From NCBI GenBank assembly GCA_934569225.1, contig CAKTKC010000032.1, positions 1 through 12,792 on the forward strand: DNA of 12,792 nt. The letters run 5' to 3'. The DNA comes from an uncultured Oscillospiraceae bacterium. GTDB taxonomy: Bacteria > Bacillota > Clostridia > Oscillospirales > Oscillospiraceae. Position numbers and translations under genes: made by a program. How positions within the stretch are numbered: the first letter of the stretch is position 1; every line of letters begins with the position of its first letter. The notes beneath the pieces are model-generated. The model saw only the letters and a program-made list of their open reading frames with translations, made no database searches and was not told where the DNA came from. Below are positions 6,281 to 12,784 of this stretch, piece by piece.

Positions 6281-7348
6281 ATGTCCAAAGCACAAAAGAG
6301 CAATACCCTGTATTCCCATCCGTTTTCCAAAGCCTACTGGCGTGACGCCGCCGCTGAGCTGAAGGACACCCACATGCTGGTGTTCGCGGCGCTCATGATC
6401 GCCCTGCGTCTGGTTATGAAGCAGGTCGCCATTCCCATCACGCCCTTCCTGAAGATCAATACCGCATTTTTTGTCAATGCCCTGGGCGCCATGGTCTTTG
6501 GCCCCGTGATGGCCATGCTGGCCGCCTGCATCACGGACGTGCTGGGCTACATCATTCGGCCGGAGGGCATGTACTTCCTGCCCTTTATCCTGACGGAGGT
6601 CGGCGGCTCCCTGGTCTTCGCCCTGTTTCTGTACCGGGCAAAGGTTACCACCACCCGGGTCATGCTCAGCCGGTTTGCCGTCAGTCTGATCATCAATGTG
6701 CTGCTCCAGACCCCCATTATGATGTGGTACTATGCCCTTTACATGGACGGCAAGCAGTACACCCTCGCCATGGTCGTTCCCGGCATGATCAAGAACATTT
6801 TCATGTTCCCCATTGAGTCCGTGCTGCTGACGCTGTTTTTGGGCGTGATGCTGCCCATCACCAACCGTCTCGGCCTGACCTACAGCGTGGGTCACGCCAA
6901 GGAAGCCCTGAAATTCAATAGAAAGCAAATCGCCACCCTGGCGGTGCTGTTCGTTCTGGGCTGCGGCTGCGTGGCGGGATATCTGGGCTATTACTATGAG
7001 AATAACTCCCTGACGAAGAACTACTCCGCTGAAGAAGTGGTGGAGAAGAATCAGGAGATGTATGACATCATCTCCGGGCGGACGCGGGAAAACAAGCCCT
7101 GCGTGGCCATCATCGAGTACGCGAAAAAGCCCTTCCTGAGCAAGGAAGTGACCTACACCGTGGCCTATTACGCCATCACCCCCGCCGACGGTTCCGCCGC
7201 GGAGGACTTTGACCAGACCCAGCTTTGGAGCCTGAAAAAGACCCCGGCCGCCAAAAACGAGAACCTGACCCGTCTGGGCACAGCCGAGATCGTCTGCAAC
7301 GATAAAACCGGCGAGGTGCTGCAATACACCTACAATCCGGGTGCATGA
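6281..7348 (+). CDS. folT: ECF transporter S component, FolT-type folate transporter, with C-terminal extension
   Basis: Membrane-embedded substrate-binding subunit that takes up folate or THF together with a shared ECF module (EcfT and two ATPases, not in the window). The 355-residue product has an S-component domain at about 30-200 with roughly six hydrophobic segments. An AxxxA contact motif in the first helix (Ala37/Ala41, AALMIALR) is where S components touch EcfT. The GPVMAMLAACITDVLGY block at 74-90 is typical of the folate family. Substrate is assigned mainly from the THF riboswitch upstream. Residues 217-237 form an additional membrane helix, followed by about 118 mostly polar residues (238-355) with no domain I recognise. 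Usual FolT proteins end near 170-200 residues, so this tail is extra. The start is supported by AAAAGGAGG, 6 nt before the ATG. It is a single-gene unit between a leader terminator and a downstream terminator. Confidence 0.85.
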   Translation: MSKAQKSNTLYSHPFSKAYWRDAAAELKDTHMLVFAALMIALRLVMKQVAIPITPFLKINTAFFVNALGAMVFGPVMAMLAACITDVLGYIIRPEGMYFLPFILTEVGGSLVFALFLYRAKVTTTRVMLSRFAVSLIINVLLQTPIMMWYYALYMDGKQYTLAMVVPGMIKNIFMFPIESVLLTLFLGVMLPITNRLGLTYSVGHAKEALKFNRKQIATLAVLFVLGCGCVAGYLGYYYENNSLTKNYSAEEVVEKNQEMYDIISGRTRENKPCVAIIEYAKKPFLSKEVTYTVAYYAITPADGSAAEDFDQTQLWSLKKTPAAKNENLTRLGTAEIVCNDKTGEVLQYTYNPGA

Positions 7349-7365
7349 CCCCCCAATATACCCCC

Positions 7366-7391
7366 AAAGGACACGCATTTGCGTGTCCTTT
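7366..7391 (+). terminator. Terminator after folT
   Basis: An 11-bp perfect stem, AAAGGACACGC (7366-7376) and GCGTGTCCTTT (7381-7391), closes a 4-nt ATTT loop. The T run is short (CCTTTCT), so efficiency may be moderate. Confidence 0.8.
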
Positions 7392-7496
7392 CTGCGTCCG
7401 GGGCAGGAAAATCCGGTTGGGCTTGCAGGAAAGGTGTCAAACTGCATATTCCCGGTTAAGATTTTTTGGAAATCTGCATAAAATTTGCAAAAAGGT

Positions 7497-7525
7497 TTGC
7501 ATTTTGCGAAATGCCGTGTTATACT
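7497..7525 (+). promoter_or_regulatory. Sigma-A-type promoter of ppdK
   Basis: A -35 TTGCAT (7497-7502) and a -10 TATACT (7520-7525) are separated by exactly 17 nt. Transcription would start at about 7532, giving an 80-nt leader before ppdK. No other comparable pair is visible in the 221-bp gap. Confidence 0.8.
7499..7514. promoter_or_regulatory. Inverted repeat inside the ppdK promoter, candidate operator
   Basis: GCATTT (7499-7504) and AAATGC (7509-7514) flank a 4-nt TGCG. The repeat overlaps the -35 box and occupies the spacer, where a repressor could block polymerase. A separate palindrome, TTTGCAAA, lies at 7484-7491. No regulator is identified. Confidence 0.4.
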
Positions 7526-7612
7526 GTGTGAGCAACGCAAAATAGGATTCAAAAATGCAACATTAAAATTGAAAATGGCACATGCAAAGAAACTGAAAGG
7601 GGTAATGGAAGT

Positions 7613-10240
7613 ATGTCTCACAAGTATGTCTATCTGTTCACCGAAGGAAACGGTGGAATGCGGGAACTCCTGGGCGGAAAAGGCGCTAATTTGGCCGAAA
7701 TGACCAACATTGGACTGCCGGTCCCCCAGGGGTTTACTATTTCTACCGAAGCCTGTACCAAATATTATGAGGACGGCCGTCAGATCAACGACGAGATCAA
7801 GGCCGAAATCATGTCCTACGTGGACAAGCTGGAGGAGATCACCGGCAAGAAGTTCGGCGATCACGAGAACCCGCTGCTGGTTTCCGTCCGTTCTGGCGCC
7901 CGCGCCTCTATGCCCGGCATGATGGATACCATCCTGAACCTGGGTCTGAATGAGGACGTGGTAAACGTCATGGCCGCCAAGTCCGGCAATCCCCGCTGGG
8001 CATGGGACTGCTACCGCCGGTTCATCCAGATGTACTCCGACGTGGTCATGGAAGTGGGCAAGAAGTATTTTGAAGCCCTCATCGACCAGATGAAGGAGCG
8101 CAAGGGCGTGACCCAGGACGTGGAGCTGGACGCGAACGACCTGAAGGAGCTGGCTTCCCAGTTCAAGGCCGAGTATAAGAGCAAGCTGGGCGTGGACTTC
8201 CCCACCGACCCCAAGGAGCAGCTGATGGGCGCCATCAAGGCCGTGTTCCGCTCCTGGGACAACCCCCGCGCCAACATTTACCGTCGTGAAAACGACATCC
8301 CCTATTCCTGGGGCACTGCCGTCAACGTCCAGTCCATGGCCTTCGGCAACATGGGCGACGACTGCGGCACCGGCGTTGCCTTCACCCGCAACCCGGCTAC
8401 CGGCGAGAAGAAGCTGTTCGGCGAATTCCTGACCAACGCCCAGGGCGAAGACGTGGTGGCGGGTGTCCGTACCCCCATGCCCATCTCCGAAATGGCGGAG
8501 AAGTTCCCCGAAGCGTTTGCCCAGTTCACCAAGGTCTGCCAGATTCTGGAAAGCCACTACCACGACATGCAGGACATGGAGTTCACCGTGGAGGCCGGCA
8601 AGCTGTATATGCTCCAGACCCGTAACGGCAAGCGTACCGCTCCCGCCGCTCTGAAGATCGCCTGCGATCTGGTGGACGAGGGCATGATCGACGAGAAGCA
8701 GGCCGTTGCCATGATCGAGCCGAGAACCCTGGACACCCTGCTCCATCCCCAGTTCGACGCCAAGGCACTGAAGGCCGCGCAGCCCGTCGGCCGCGCGCTG
8801 GCCGCGTCTCCCGGAGCTGCCTGCGGCCGCATTGTCTTCACCGCTGAGGACGCCAAGGCCTGGGCTGACAGAGGCGAGAAGGTGGTTCTGGTTCGCTTGG
8901 AGACCTCTCCCGAGGACATCGAGGGCATGATGTCCGCCAAGGGCATCCTCACCGTCCGCGGCGGCATGACCTCTCACGCTGCCGTCGTTGCCCGCGGCAT
9001 GGGTCGCTGCTGCGTCTCCGGCTGCACCGAGATCAAGATGGACGAGGAAAACAAGAAGTTCGTTCTGGCGGGCAAGACCTACCACGAAGGCGACTGGCTG
9101 AGCCTGGACGGCTCCACCGGCTGCATCTATGACGGTATCATCGAGACCCGTGACGCGGAGATCGCCGGTGAGTTCAGCCGCATCATGGGCTGGGCTGACA
9201 AGTACCGCCGCCTGCAGGTTCGCACCAACGCCGACACCCCCCGTGACGCCATCCGGGCAAGAGAGCTGGGCGCCGAGGGCATTGGCCTGTGCCGTACCGA
9301 GCATATGTTCTTCGAGGAAGGCCGTATCGCCTCCTTCCGGGAAATGATCTGCTCCGACACCGTTGAGGAGCGGGAGGCCGCTCTGGCCAAGATCCTGCCC
9401 ATGCAGCAGGCCGACTTCGAGGCGCTGTACGAGGCCATGGAGTCCTACCCCGTAACCATCCGGTTCCTGGATCCCCCCCTCCACGAGTTCGTTCCCAACA
9501 CCGAGGAAGAGATCGCCGAGCTGGCTAAGACCCAGGGCAAGACCGTTCAGCAGATCAAGGACATCATCGCCTCCCTGCACGAGTTCAACCCCATGATGGG
9601 TCACCGCGGCTGCCGTCTGGCGGTCACCTACCCCGAAATCGCCGCCATGCAGACCAAGGCCGTCATCCGCGCGGCTCTGGCGGTGAAGGGTCGTCACCCC
9701 GACTGGAAGCTGGTGCCTGAGATCATGATCCCCCTGACCGGCGACGCCAAGGAGCTGAAGTTCGTCAAGGACGTGGTGGTCAAGGCGGCGGACGCGGAGA
9801 TCGCTGCGGCCGGTGAGCGGCTGCACTACGAGGTCGGCACCATGATCGAGATCCCCCGCGCCTGCCTGACTGCTGACGAGATCGCCAAGGAAGCCGAGTT
9901 CTTCTGCTTCGGCACCAACGACCTGACCCAGCTGACCTACGGCTTCAGCCGTGACGACGCGGGCAAGTTCCTGGCTGCCTACTATGATGCCAAGATCTTC
10001 GAGAACGACCCCTTCGCAAAGCTGGATCAGACCGGCGTCGGCGCGCTGATGCAGATGGCGGTGGAAAAGGGCAAGAAGGTTCGTCCGGAGCTGCACTGCG
10101 GCATCTGCGGCGAGCACGGCGGCGACCCCATGAGCGTGGAGTTCTGCCACCGGATCGGCCTGGACTACGTTTCCTGCAGCCCCTTCCGTGTGCCCATCGC
10201 CCGTCTCGCCGCCGCTCAGGCTGCGATCCGCGAGGGTTGA
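7613..10240 (+). CDS. ppdK: Pyruvate, phosphate dikinase
   Basis: Reversibly converts pyruvate, ATP and Pi into PEP, AMP and PPi in the cytoplasm. In anaerobes it serves gluconeogenesis from acetyl-CoA-derived pyruvate or PPi-saving glycolysis. The 875-residue product matches the clostridial family length (about 874). The N-terminal nucleotide-binding domain covers about 1-340 (GGKGANLAEM at 22-31). The swivelling phosphohistidine domain has His455 in GGMTSHAAV, at the same number as in the Clostridium symbiosum enzyme, with Thr453 at the regulated position in plant PPDK. The C-terminal PEP/pyruvate TIM barrel ends with the HCGICGEHGGDP motif; Cys832 is the likely proton donor. The ATG at 7613 follows AAAGGGG at a spacing of about 10. 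It is transcribed alone from its own promoter and ends at a strong terminator. I see no PPDK regulatory kinase gene nearby. Confidence 0.98.
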   Translation: MSHKYVYLFTEGNGGMRELLGGKGANLAEMTNIGLPVPQGFTISTEACTKYYEDGRQINDEIKAEIMSYVDKLEEITGKKFGDHENPLLVSVRSGARASMPGMMDTILNLGLNEDVVNVMAAKSGNPRWAWDCYRRFIQMYSDVVMEVGKKYFEALIDQMKERKGVTQDVELDANDLKELASQFKAEYKSKLGVDFPTDPKEQLMGAIKAVFRSWDNPRANIYRRENDIPYSWGTAVNVQSMAFGNMGDDCGTGVAFTRNPATGEKKLFGEFLTNAQGEDVVAGVRTPMPISEMAEKFPEAFAQFTKVCQILESHYHDMQDMEFTVEAGKLYMLQTRNGKRTAPAALKIACDLVDEGMIDEKQAVAMIEPRTLDTLLHPQFDAKALKAAQPVGRALAASPGAACGRIVFTAEDAKAWADRGEKVVLVRLETSPEDIEGMMSAKGILTVRGGMTSHAAVVARGMGRCCVSGCTEIKMDEENKKFVLAGKTYHEGDWLSLDGSTGCIYDGIIETRDAEIAGEFSRIMGWADKYRRLQVRTNADTPRDAIRARELGAEGIGLCRTEHMFFEEGRIASFREMICSDTVEEREAALAKILPMQQADFEALYEAMESYPVTIRFLDPPLHEFVPNTEEEIAELAKTQGKTVQQIKDIIASLHEFNPMMGHRGCRLAVTYPEIAAMQTKAVIRAALAVKGRHPDWKLVPEIMIPLTGDAKELKFVKDVVVKAADAEIAAAGERLHYEVGTMIEIPRACLTADEIAKEAEFFCFGTNDLTQLTYGFSRDDAGKFLAAYYDAKIFENDPFAKLDQTGVGALMQMAVEKGKKVRPELHCGICGEHGGDPMSVEFCHRIGLDYVSCSPFRVPIARLAAAQAAIREG

Positions 10241-10279
10241 TAATCCGGGCTTGCCTCTCTGACAGCAAATCAATTTCAA

Positions 10280-10309
10280 GGCCGCATTCCCTGCAAGGGG
10301 AATGCGGCC
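10280..10309 (+). terminator. Terminator after ppdK
   Basis: A perfect 12-bp stem, GGCCGCATTCCC (10280-10291) and GGGAATGCGGCC (10298-10309), closes a 6-nt loop and is followed by ATTTCTTT. It lies between the convergent ppdK and flavoprotein genes. On the minus strand the T run is weak (TTGAAATT), so it mainly serves ppdK. Confidence 0.85.
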
Positions 10310-10334
10310 ATTTCTTTGGGTAAAAATGCCGGAA

Positions 10335-10874
10335 TCACACGGATTTTCCGGCCTGATAGGCTTTTTCCAGCGCGGGATGTCCGGCAATGTCGCCGACGTC
10401 GTTGACGCCGCCCGCAAAGATCGTGTCCACCAGCTCACAGCGGGGGAAACAGTCCACCCAGCCCTGTACAGCCGTCCGGGTGCCCTCTACGGTTCCTGGC
10501 TCGTCCTCCGCCGCTGTTGCCAGCAGGTAGGCTTTGGTGAAGGCGTAGTCGGTGTCGTACAGCGGGTTGGCGCGATCCAGCATGGTCTTGAGCTGGCCGC
10601 TGACGCTGTAATAATACACCGGCGTGGCGAACACCAGCACGTCGGCGTCGTGCATTTTCGCAGCGACCTCCACGGCATCGTCCTTGATGACGCAGTGCCC
10701 CAGCTTCAGGCAGGCAAGGCAGCCCCGGCAGAAGCCGTAATTCTTTTCCCGGAGATGCACGGTCTCCACCTGGTTTCCGGCTTCCTGCGCACCTTTGGCA
10801 AAGGCTGCGGCCAGCGTCTCCGAGTTGCCGCCCTTGCGAGGGCTGGAGGACAGAATCAGTACCTTTTTGCTCAT
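10335..10874 (-). CDS. Flavodoxin-fold NAD(P)H:FMN oxidoreductase, iron-sulfur flavoprotein-like
   Basis: Product of 179 residues with a flavodoxin-like fold. The FMN phosphate loop is at residues 8-18 (LSSSPRKGGNS). The TPVYYYSVSGQLKTMLDR block (about 89-106) is typical of the NADPH-dependent FMN reductase superfamily. Between them lies a compact cysteine motif, Cys49-x2-Cys52-x2-Cys55-x5-Cys61, followed by IKDD. This is the spacing used for a [4Fe-4S] cluster in iron-sulfur flavoproteins (Isf), so it may shuttle electrons between a cluster and FMN in anaerobic redox or oxidative-stress metabolism. Cluster binding is inferred. The start at 10874 is chosen because AAAGGAG lies just upstream on the minus strand; the frame stays open further upstream only as the antisense of the neighbouring gene. 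It is divergent from the alkyltransferase-like gene and convergent with ppdK. Physiological partner unknown. Confidence 0.88.
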   Translation of the reverse strand: MSKKVLILSSSPRKGGNSETLAAAFAKGAQEAGNQVETVHLREKNYGFCRGCLACLKLGHCVIKDDAVEVAAKMHDADVLVFATPVYYYSVSGQLKTMLDRANPLYDTDYAFTKAYLLATAAEDEPGTVEGTRTAVQGWVDCFPRCELVDTIFAGGVNDVGDIAGHPALEKAYQAGKSV

Positions 10875-10890
10875 TACAAAACACTCCTTT

Positions 10891-10965
10891 TTCGACTTGC
10901 GAAATTTTCCGTTGTTCAAATCCCCGTTCGGTGCTACAATAATCGGACAACAGTCGAAGGTGGGA
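10891..10965. repeat. Nested inverted repeats in the divergent region between the flavoprotein and alkyltransferase-like genes
   Basis: TTCGACT at 10891-10897 faces AGTCGAA ending near 10968. Inside it, GTTGT at 10911-10915 faces ACAAC just before the right outer arm. The arms bracket the + strand promoter. This could be a shared control site or chance; the inner arm is only 5 bp. Confidence 0.25.
10912..10940 (+). promoter_or_regulatory. Promoter of the alkyltransferase-like gene
   Basis: A -35 TTGTTC (10912-10917) and a -10 TACAAT (10935-10940) are separated by 17 nt. The expected start near 10947 leaves a leader of about 24 nt before the ATG at 10971. Confidence 0.65.
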
Positions 10966-10970
10966 AAACC

Positions 10971-11354
10971 ATGACGTTTTATGAAAAAATGCGGTTCGTC
11001 TGTCTGCGCATTCCCAGCGGGAAGGTTGCTACCTACGGGCAGATCGCCATGCTCTGCGGCAAGCCCCGAAATTCCAGACAGGTGGGCTACGGACTGCGGG
11101 AAAATCTGGCCGGGGAGGATATCCCCGCCTTTCGGGTGGTCAACGGCCGGGGCGAGCTGAGCGGGGCGCAGCATTTTCTCATTTCCGATTTGCAGCGCAC
11201 GCTTCTGGCGGAGGACGGCGTTCCCACATACTGGAACAGCCGCTGCTGGTGTGTGGATTTGAAAAAATACGGCTGGGAAACGTCCCAGGCCGACGCGGCG
11301 GCCTTTGAAAAAGCTTTCTCGCCCCCGGAAGATCATTTGGATTTAGGCTTGTAG
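10971..11354 (+). CDS. Alkyltransferase-like DNA-binding protein (MGMT family, catalytic cysteine absent)
   Basis: Product of 127 residues matching the C-terminal DNA-binding domain of O6-methylguanine-DNA methyltransferase. The helix-turn-helix region KVATYGQIAMLCG is at residues 18-30, with the base-flipping Tyr22, and the arginine-finger region NSRQVGYG is at 34-41. The active-site motif, normally PCHRV, reads PAFRV at 52-56, so both the acceptor cysteine and the neighbouring histidine are replaced (Ala53, Phe54). The rest of the signature (RVVN, GELSGA, and a C-terminal DLKKYGW block) is intact, so this is not a decaying gene. Alkyltransferase-like proteins bind alkylated guanine without repairing it and mark it for nucleotide excision repair; that role is inferred here. 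The start has a modest ribosome site (GAAGGTGGG). Its 3' end overlaps the convergent DNA glycosylase gene by 22 bp, and both belong to alkylation damage handling. Confidence 0.88.
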   Translation: MTFYEKMRFVCLRIPSGKVATYGQIAMLCGKPRNSRQVGYGLRENLAGEDIPAFRVVNGRGELSGAQHFLISDLQRTLLAEDGVPTYWNSRCWCVDLKKYGWETSQADAAAFEKAFSPPEDHLDLGL

Positions 11355-11971
11355 TCCTTCATTTCCGGGATTGCCCCACCGGACACCGCCCACAGGTACA
11401 GACTGGCTACGCTGCAATAGGGACTGAAACGACGGCGGTATTTTTCAAACAGCGGGCGGTCGATTTCCCGGTGGTGATAGACCATCCTCAGTCCTCGCTG
11501 GATGGCAAGGTCGTCGTAGCTGAAAATATCGGGGCGCTGCATACAAAACAGCAGGATCATCTCCGCCGTCCACACGCCGATGCCTTTCAGCGCCCGCAGG
11601 GCTTCAATGGCGTCCGCGTCGGACATGTGCTCTACGGCGTCCAGATCGAAAGCGCCGGTGTGGACTTTTTCGGCAAAATCCGTGATGTACTCCGCCTTGC
11701 GGAAGGTCATGCCCAGGGCTTGCAGCTTCGGGACGCCCGCCGCAAGAATGGTCTCGGCGTTCACTTCCCCCAGGGCGTCCCGCATCCGCTGCCAGATGGT
11801 CGCCTGGGCTTTCGTGGAGATCTGCTGGCCGATGATATGGTGGATGACGGAAGAAAAAAGGGCGGTATCCACGGCGCGGTCGATGTGGCCGATCCGGTCG
11901 ATGACCGCGCAGAGCCGCGTGTCCTTCCGGCGCAGATAGGAAACTTCCGTTTCCCCATATGCAAAGTACAT
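11333..11971 (-). CDS. DNA-3-methyladenine glycosylase II-like protein (HhH-GPD, AlkA family)
   Basis: Removes alkylated purines from DNA to start base excision repair. Product of 212 residues, close to the short, single-domain AlkA relatives of Firmicutes and lacking the N-terminal TBP-like domain of E. coli AlkA. The helix-hairpin-helix is at about 123-137 (ALRALKGIGVWTAEM), followed by the GPD loop with the likely catalytic Asp154 (FSYDDLAIQRG). The IIGQQIST motif at 46-53 is typical of the family. There is no cysteine cluster at the C-terminus, which argues against endonuclease III or MutY. The start at 11971 is preferred to one 8 codons upstream because AAGGAAG lies about 10 nt before it. 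It is convergent with, and overlaps by 22 bp, the alkyltransferase-like gene. The gene symbol is withheld because the subgroup cannot be fixed by eye. Confidence 0.9.
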   Translation of the reverse strand: MYFAYGETEVSYLRRKDTRLCAVIDRIGHIDRAVDTALFSSVIHHIIGQQISTKAQATIWQRMRDALGEVNAETILAAGVPKLQALGMTFRKAEYITDFAEKVHTGAFDLDAVEHMSDADAIEALRALKGIGVWTAEMILLFCMQRPDIFSYDDLAIQRGLRMVYHHREIDRPLFEKYRRRFSPYCSVASLYLWAVSGGAIPEMKDYKPKSK

Positions 11972-12119
11972 ATTTCTCACTTCCTTAAATATCATGATAC
12001 CGCAGATTGTGGGGAAAAGCTATCAAAAATTTTTTGGCGGCTGCAACATTTCCCTTTTCCCGGCTGTATACAGGATAGAACGGCGGAAATGCCGGGAAAT
12101 AGAAAGGAATGTTTTGATT

Positions 12120-12698
12120 ATGGAAAAGGTTATTGCTGTTATTTTGAGCTTTGTGATGGCGCTGGCCATCGTGGGATGCAGCGGAAACGCAAATGCTCCC
12201 GCACCCACTACCCACAAGGGTGATACCTCCTACACTGCGGACGGCACGGTCATTCCCGGAAGCGACCCCAAGACCTGGGGGCCTGCGGAAGACGGCGAAA
12301 ACATCCAGATTCCCAACCCCTGGCAGGAATGCACCAGCCTGGAAGAAGCGGGCAAGCTTGCCGGTTTCTCCTTCACCGCCCCCGAGACGGTGGACGGTTA
12401 CACGGAGCGGTACATCGCGGCCATTGAAAACGAAATCGCCCAGGTGATCTTCAGCAACGGCGACGATTCCGAACTGTATTTCCGCAAGGGCGTGGGCGGC
12501 GACGACATCAGCGGCGACTACAACACCTACGACGTTACCGAAGAGCAGACCATCGACGGACACACCGTCCTCTGCAAGGGCAACGACGGCCTGATCTACA
12601 CCGCAACCTGGACGGACGGCGAGTATTCCTATGCGGTGATGTGCGACGCCGGCATGAGCGTGGAGCAGCTGACTGCCTGGGTACAGAGCCTGGCCTGA
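12120..12698 (+). CDS. Small secreted lipoprotein of unknown function
   Basis: Product of 192 residues. A type II signal peptide occupies residues 1-20, ending in a lipobox (LAIVGC) with the acylated Cys at about 20, so the mature protein would be anchored on the outer face of the membrane. A Ser/Pro/Thr-rich linker follows (about 21-60). The rest is an acidic globular domain containing the blocks NPWQECTSLEEAGKLAGF and FRKGVGGDDISGDYNTYD. I recall similar 'NPW...EEA...KG..DISGDY' domains in clostridial lipoproteins, sometimes annotated near DUF4367, but cannot assign a function. The ATG at 12120 follows GAAAGGAA at a good spacing; the frame is open further upstream but has no signal peptide there. 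It is an isolated gene, divergent from the glycosylase, with 148 bp between them in which I see no strong promoter pair. Confidence 0.85.
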   Translation: MEKVIAVILSFVMALAIVGCSGNANAPAPTTHKGDTSYTADGTVIPGSDPKTWGPAEDGENIQIPNPWQECTSLEEAGKLAGFSFTAPETVDGYTERYIAAIENEIAQVIFSNGDDSELYFRKGVGGDDISGDYNTYDVTEEQTIDGHTVLCKGNDGLIYTATWTDGEYSYAVMCDAGMSVEQLTAWVQSLA

Positions 12699-12717
12699 CC
12701 CTGTTATAATACTATTT

Positions 12718-12745
12718 CTTAGGGCGTATCTGAAAACTCAAACAT
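12718..12745 (+). other. Possible terminus of an insertion sequence at the right edge
   Basis: After the lipoprotein gene the sequence turns AT-rich, and TTAGGGCGTATCTGAAAAC resembles the left ends of some IS5-type elements in gut Clostridia. The resemblance is from memory. Neither the transposase nor the second end is inside the window, so this is only a pointer. Confidence 0.2.
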
Positions 12746-12755
12746 CATATATAAA

Positions 12756-12784
12756 TTGCACAAAATCCAAAAATGCAGTAGAAT
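12756..12784 (+). promoter_or_regulatory. Promoter reading out of the right edge of the window
   Basis: A -35 TTGCAC (12756-12761) and a -10 TAGAAT (12779-12784) are separated by exactly 17 nt, close to the sigma-A consensus. It predicts a plus-strand transcript beginning at about 12791, outside the window. Confidence 0.6.

Noticed and set aside
7485..7703. A small plus-strand frame upstream of and overlapping ppdK
   Set aside because: Its start lies within the ppdK promoter, upstream of the expected transcription start, and it overlaps ppdK in another frame.
6212..10438. A 1408-codon open frame on the minus strand across folT and ppdK
   Set aside because: It is antisense to two clear genes, runs through their terminators and promoter, and its product is low-complexity (Gly/His/Leu/Val/Asp). 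It is an artefact of strong codon bias on the + strand.
10875..11336. Upstream extension of the flavoprotein frame (333 codons in all)
   Set aside because: The extension is exactly antisense to the alkyltransferase-like gene, and a good ribosome site precedes the internal ATG at 10874.
12702..12710. TTATAAT just after the lipoprotein stop as a promoter -10 box
   Set aside because: The expected -35 position reads TACAGA, far from consensus. The pair at 12756-12784 is much better.
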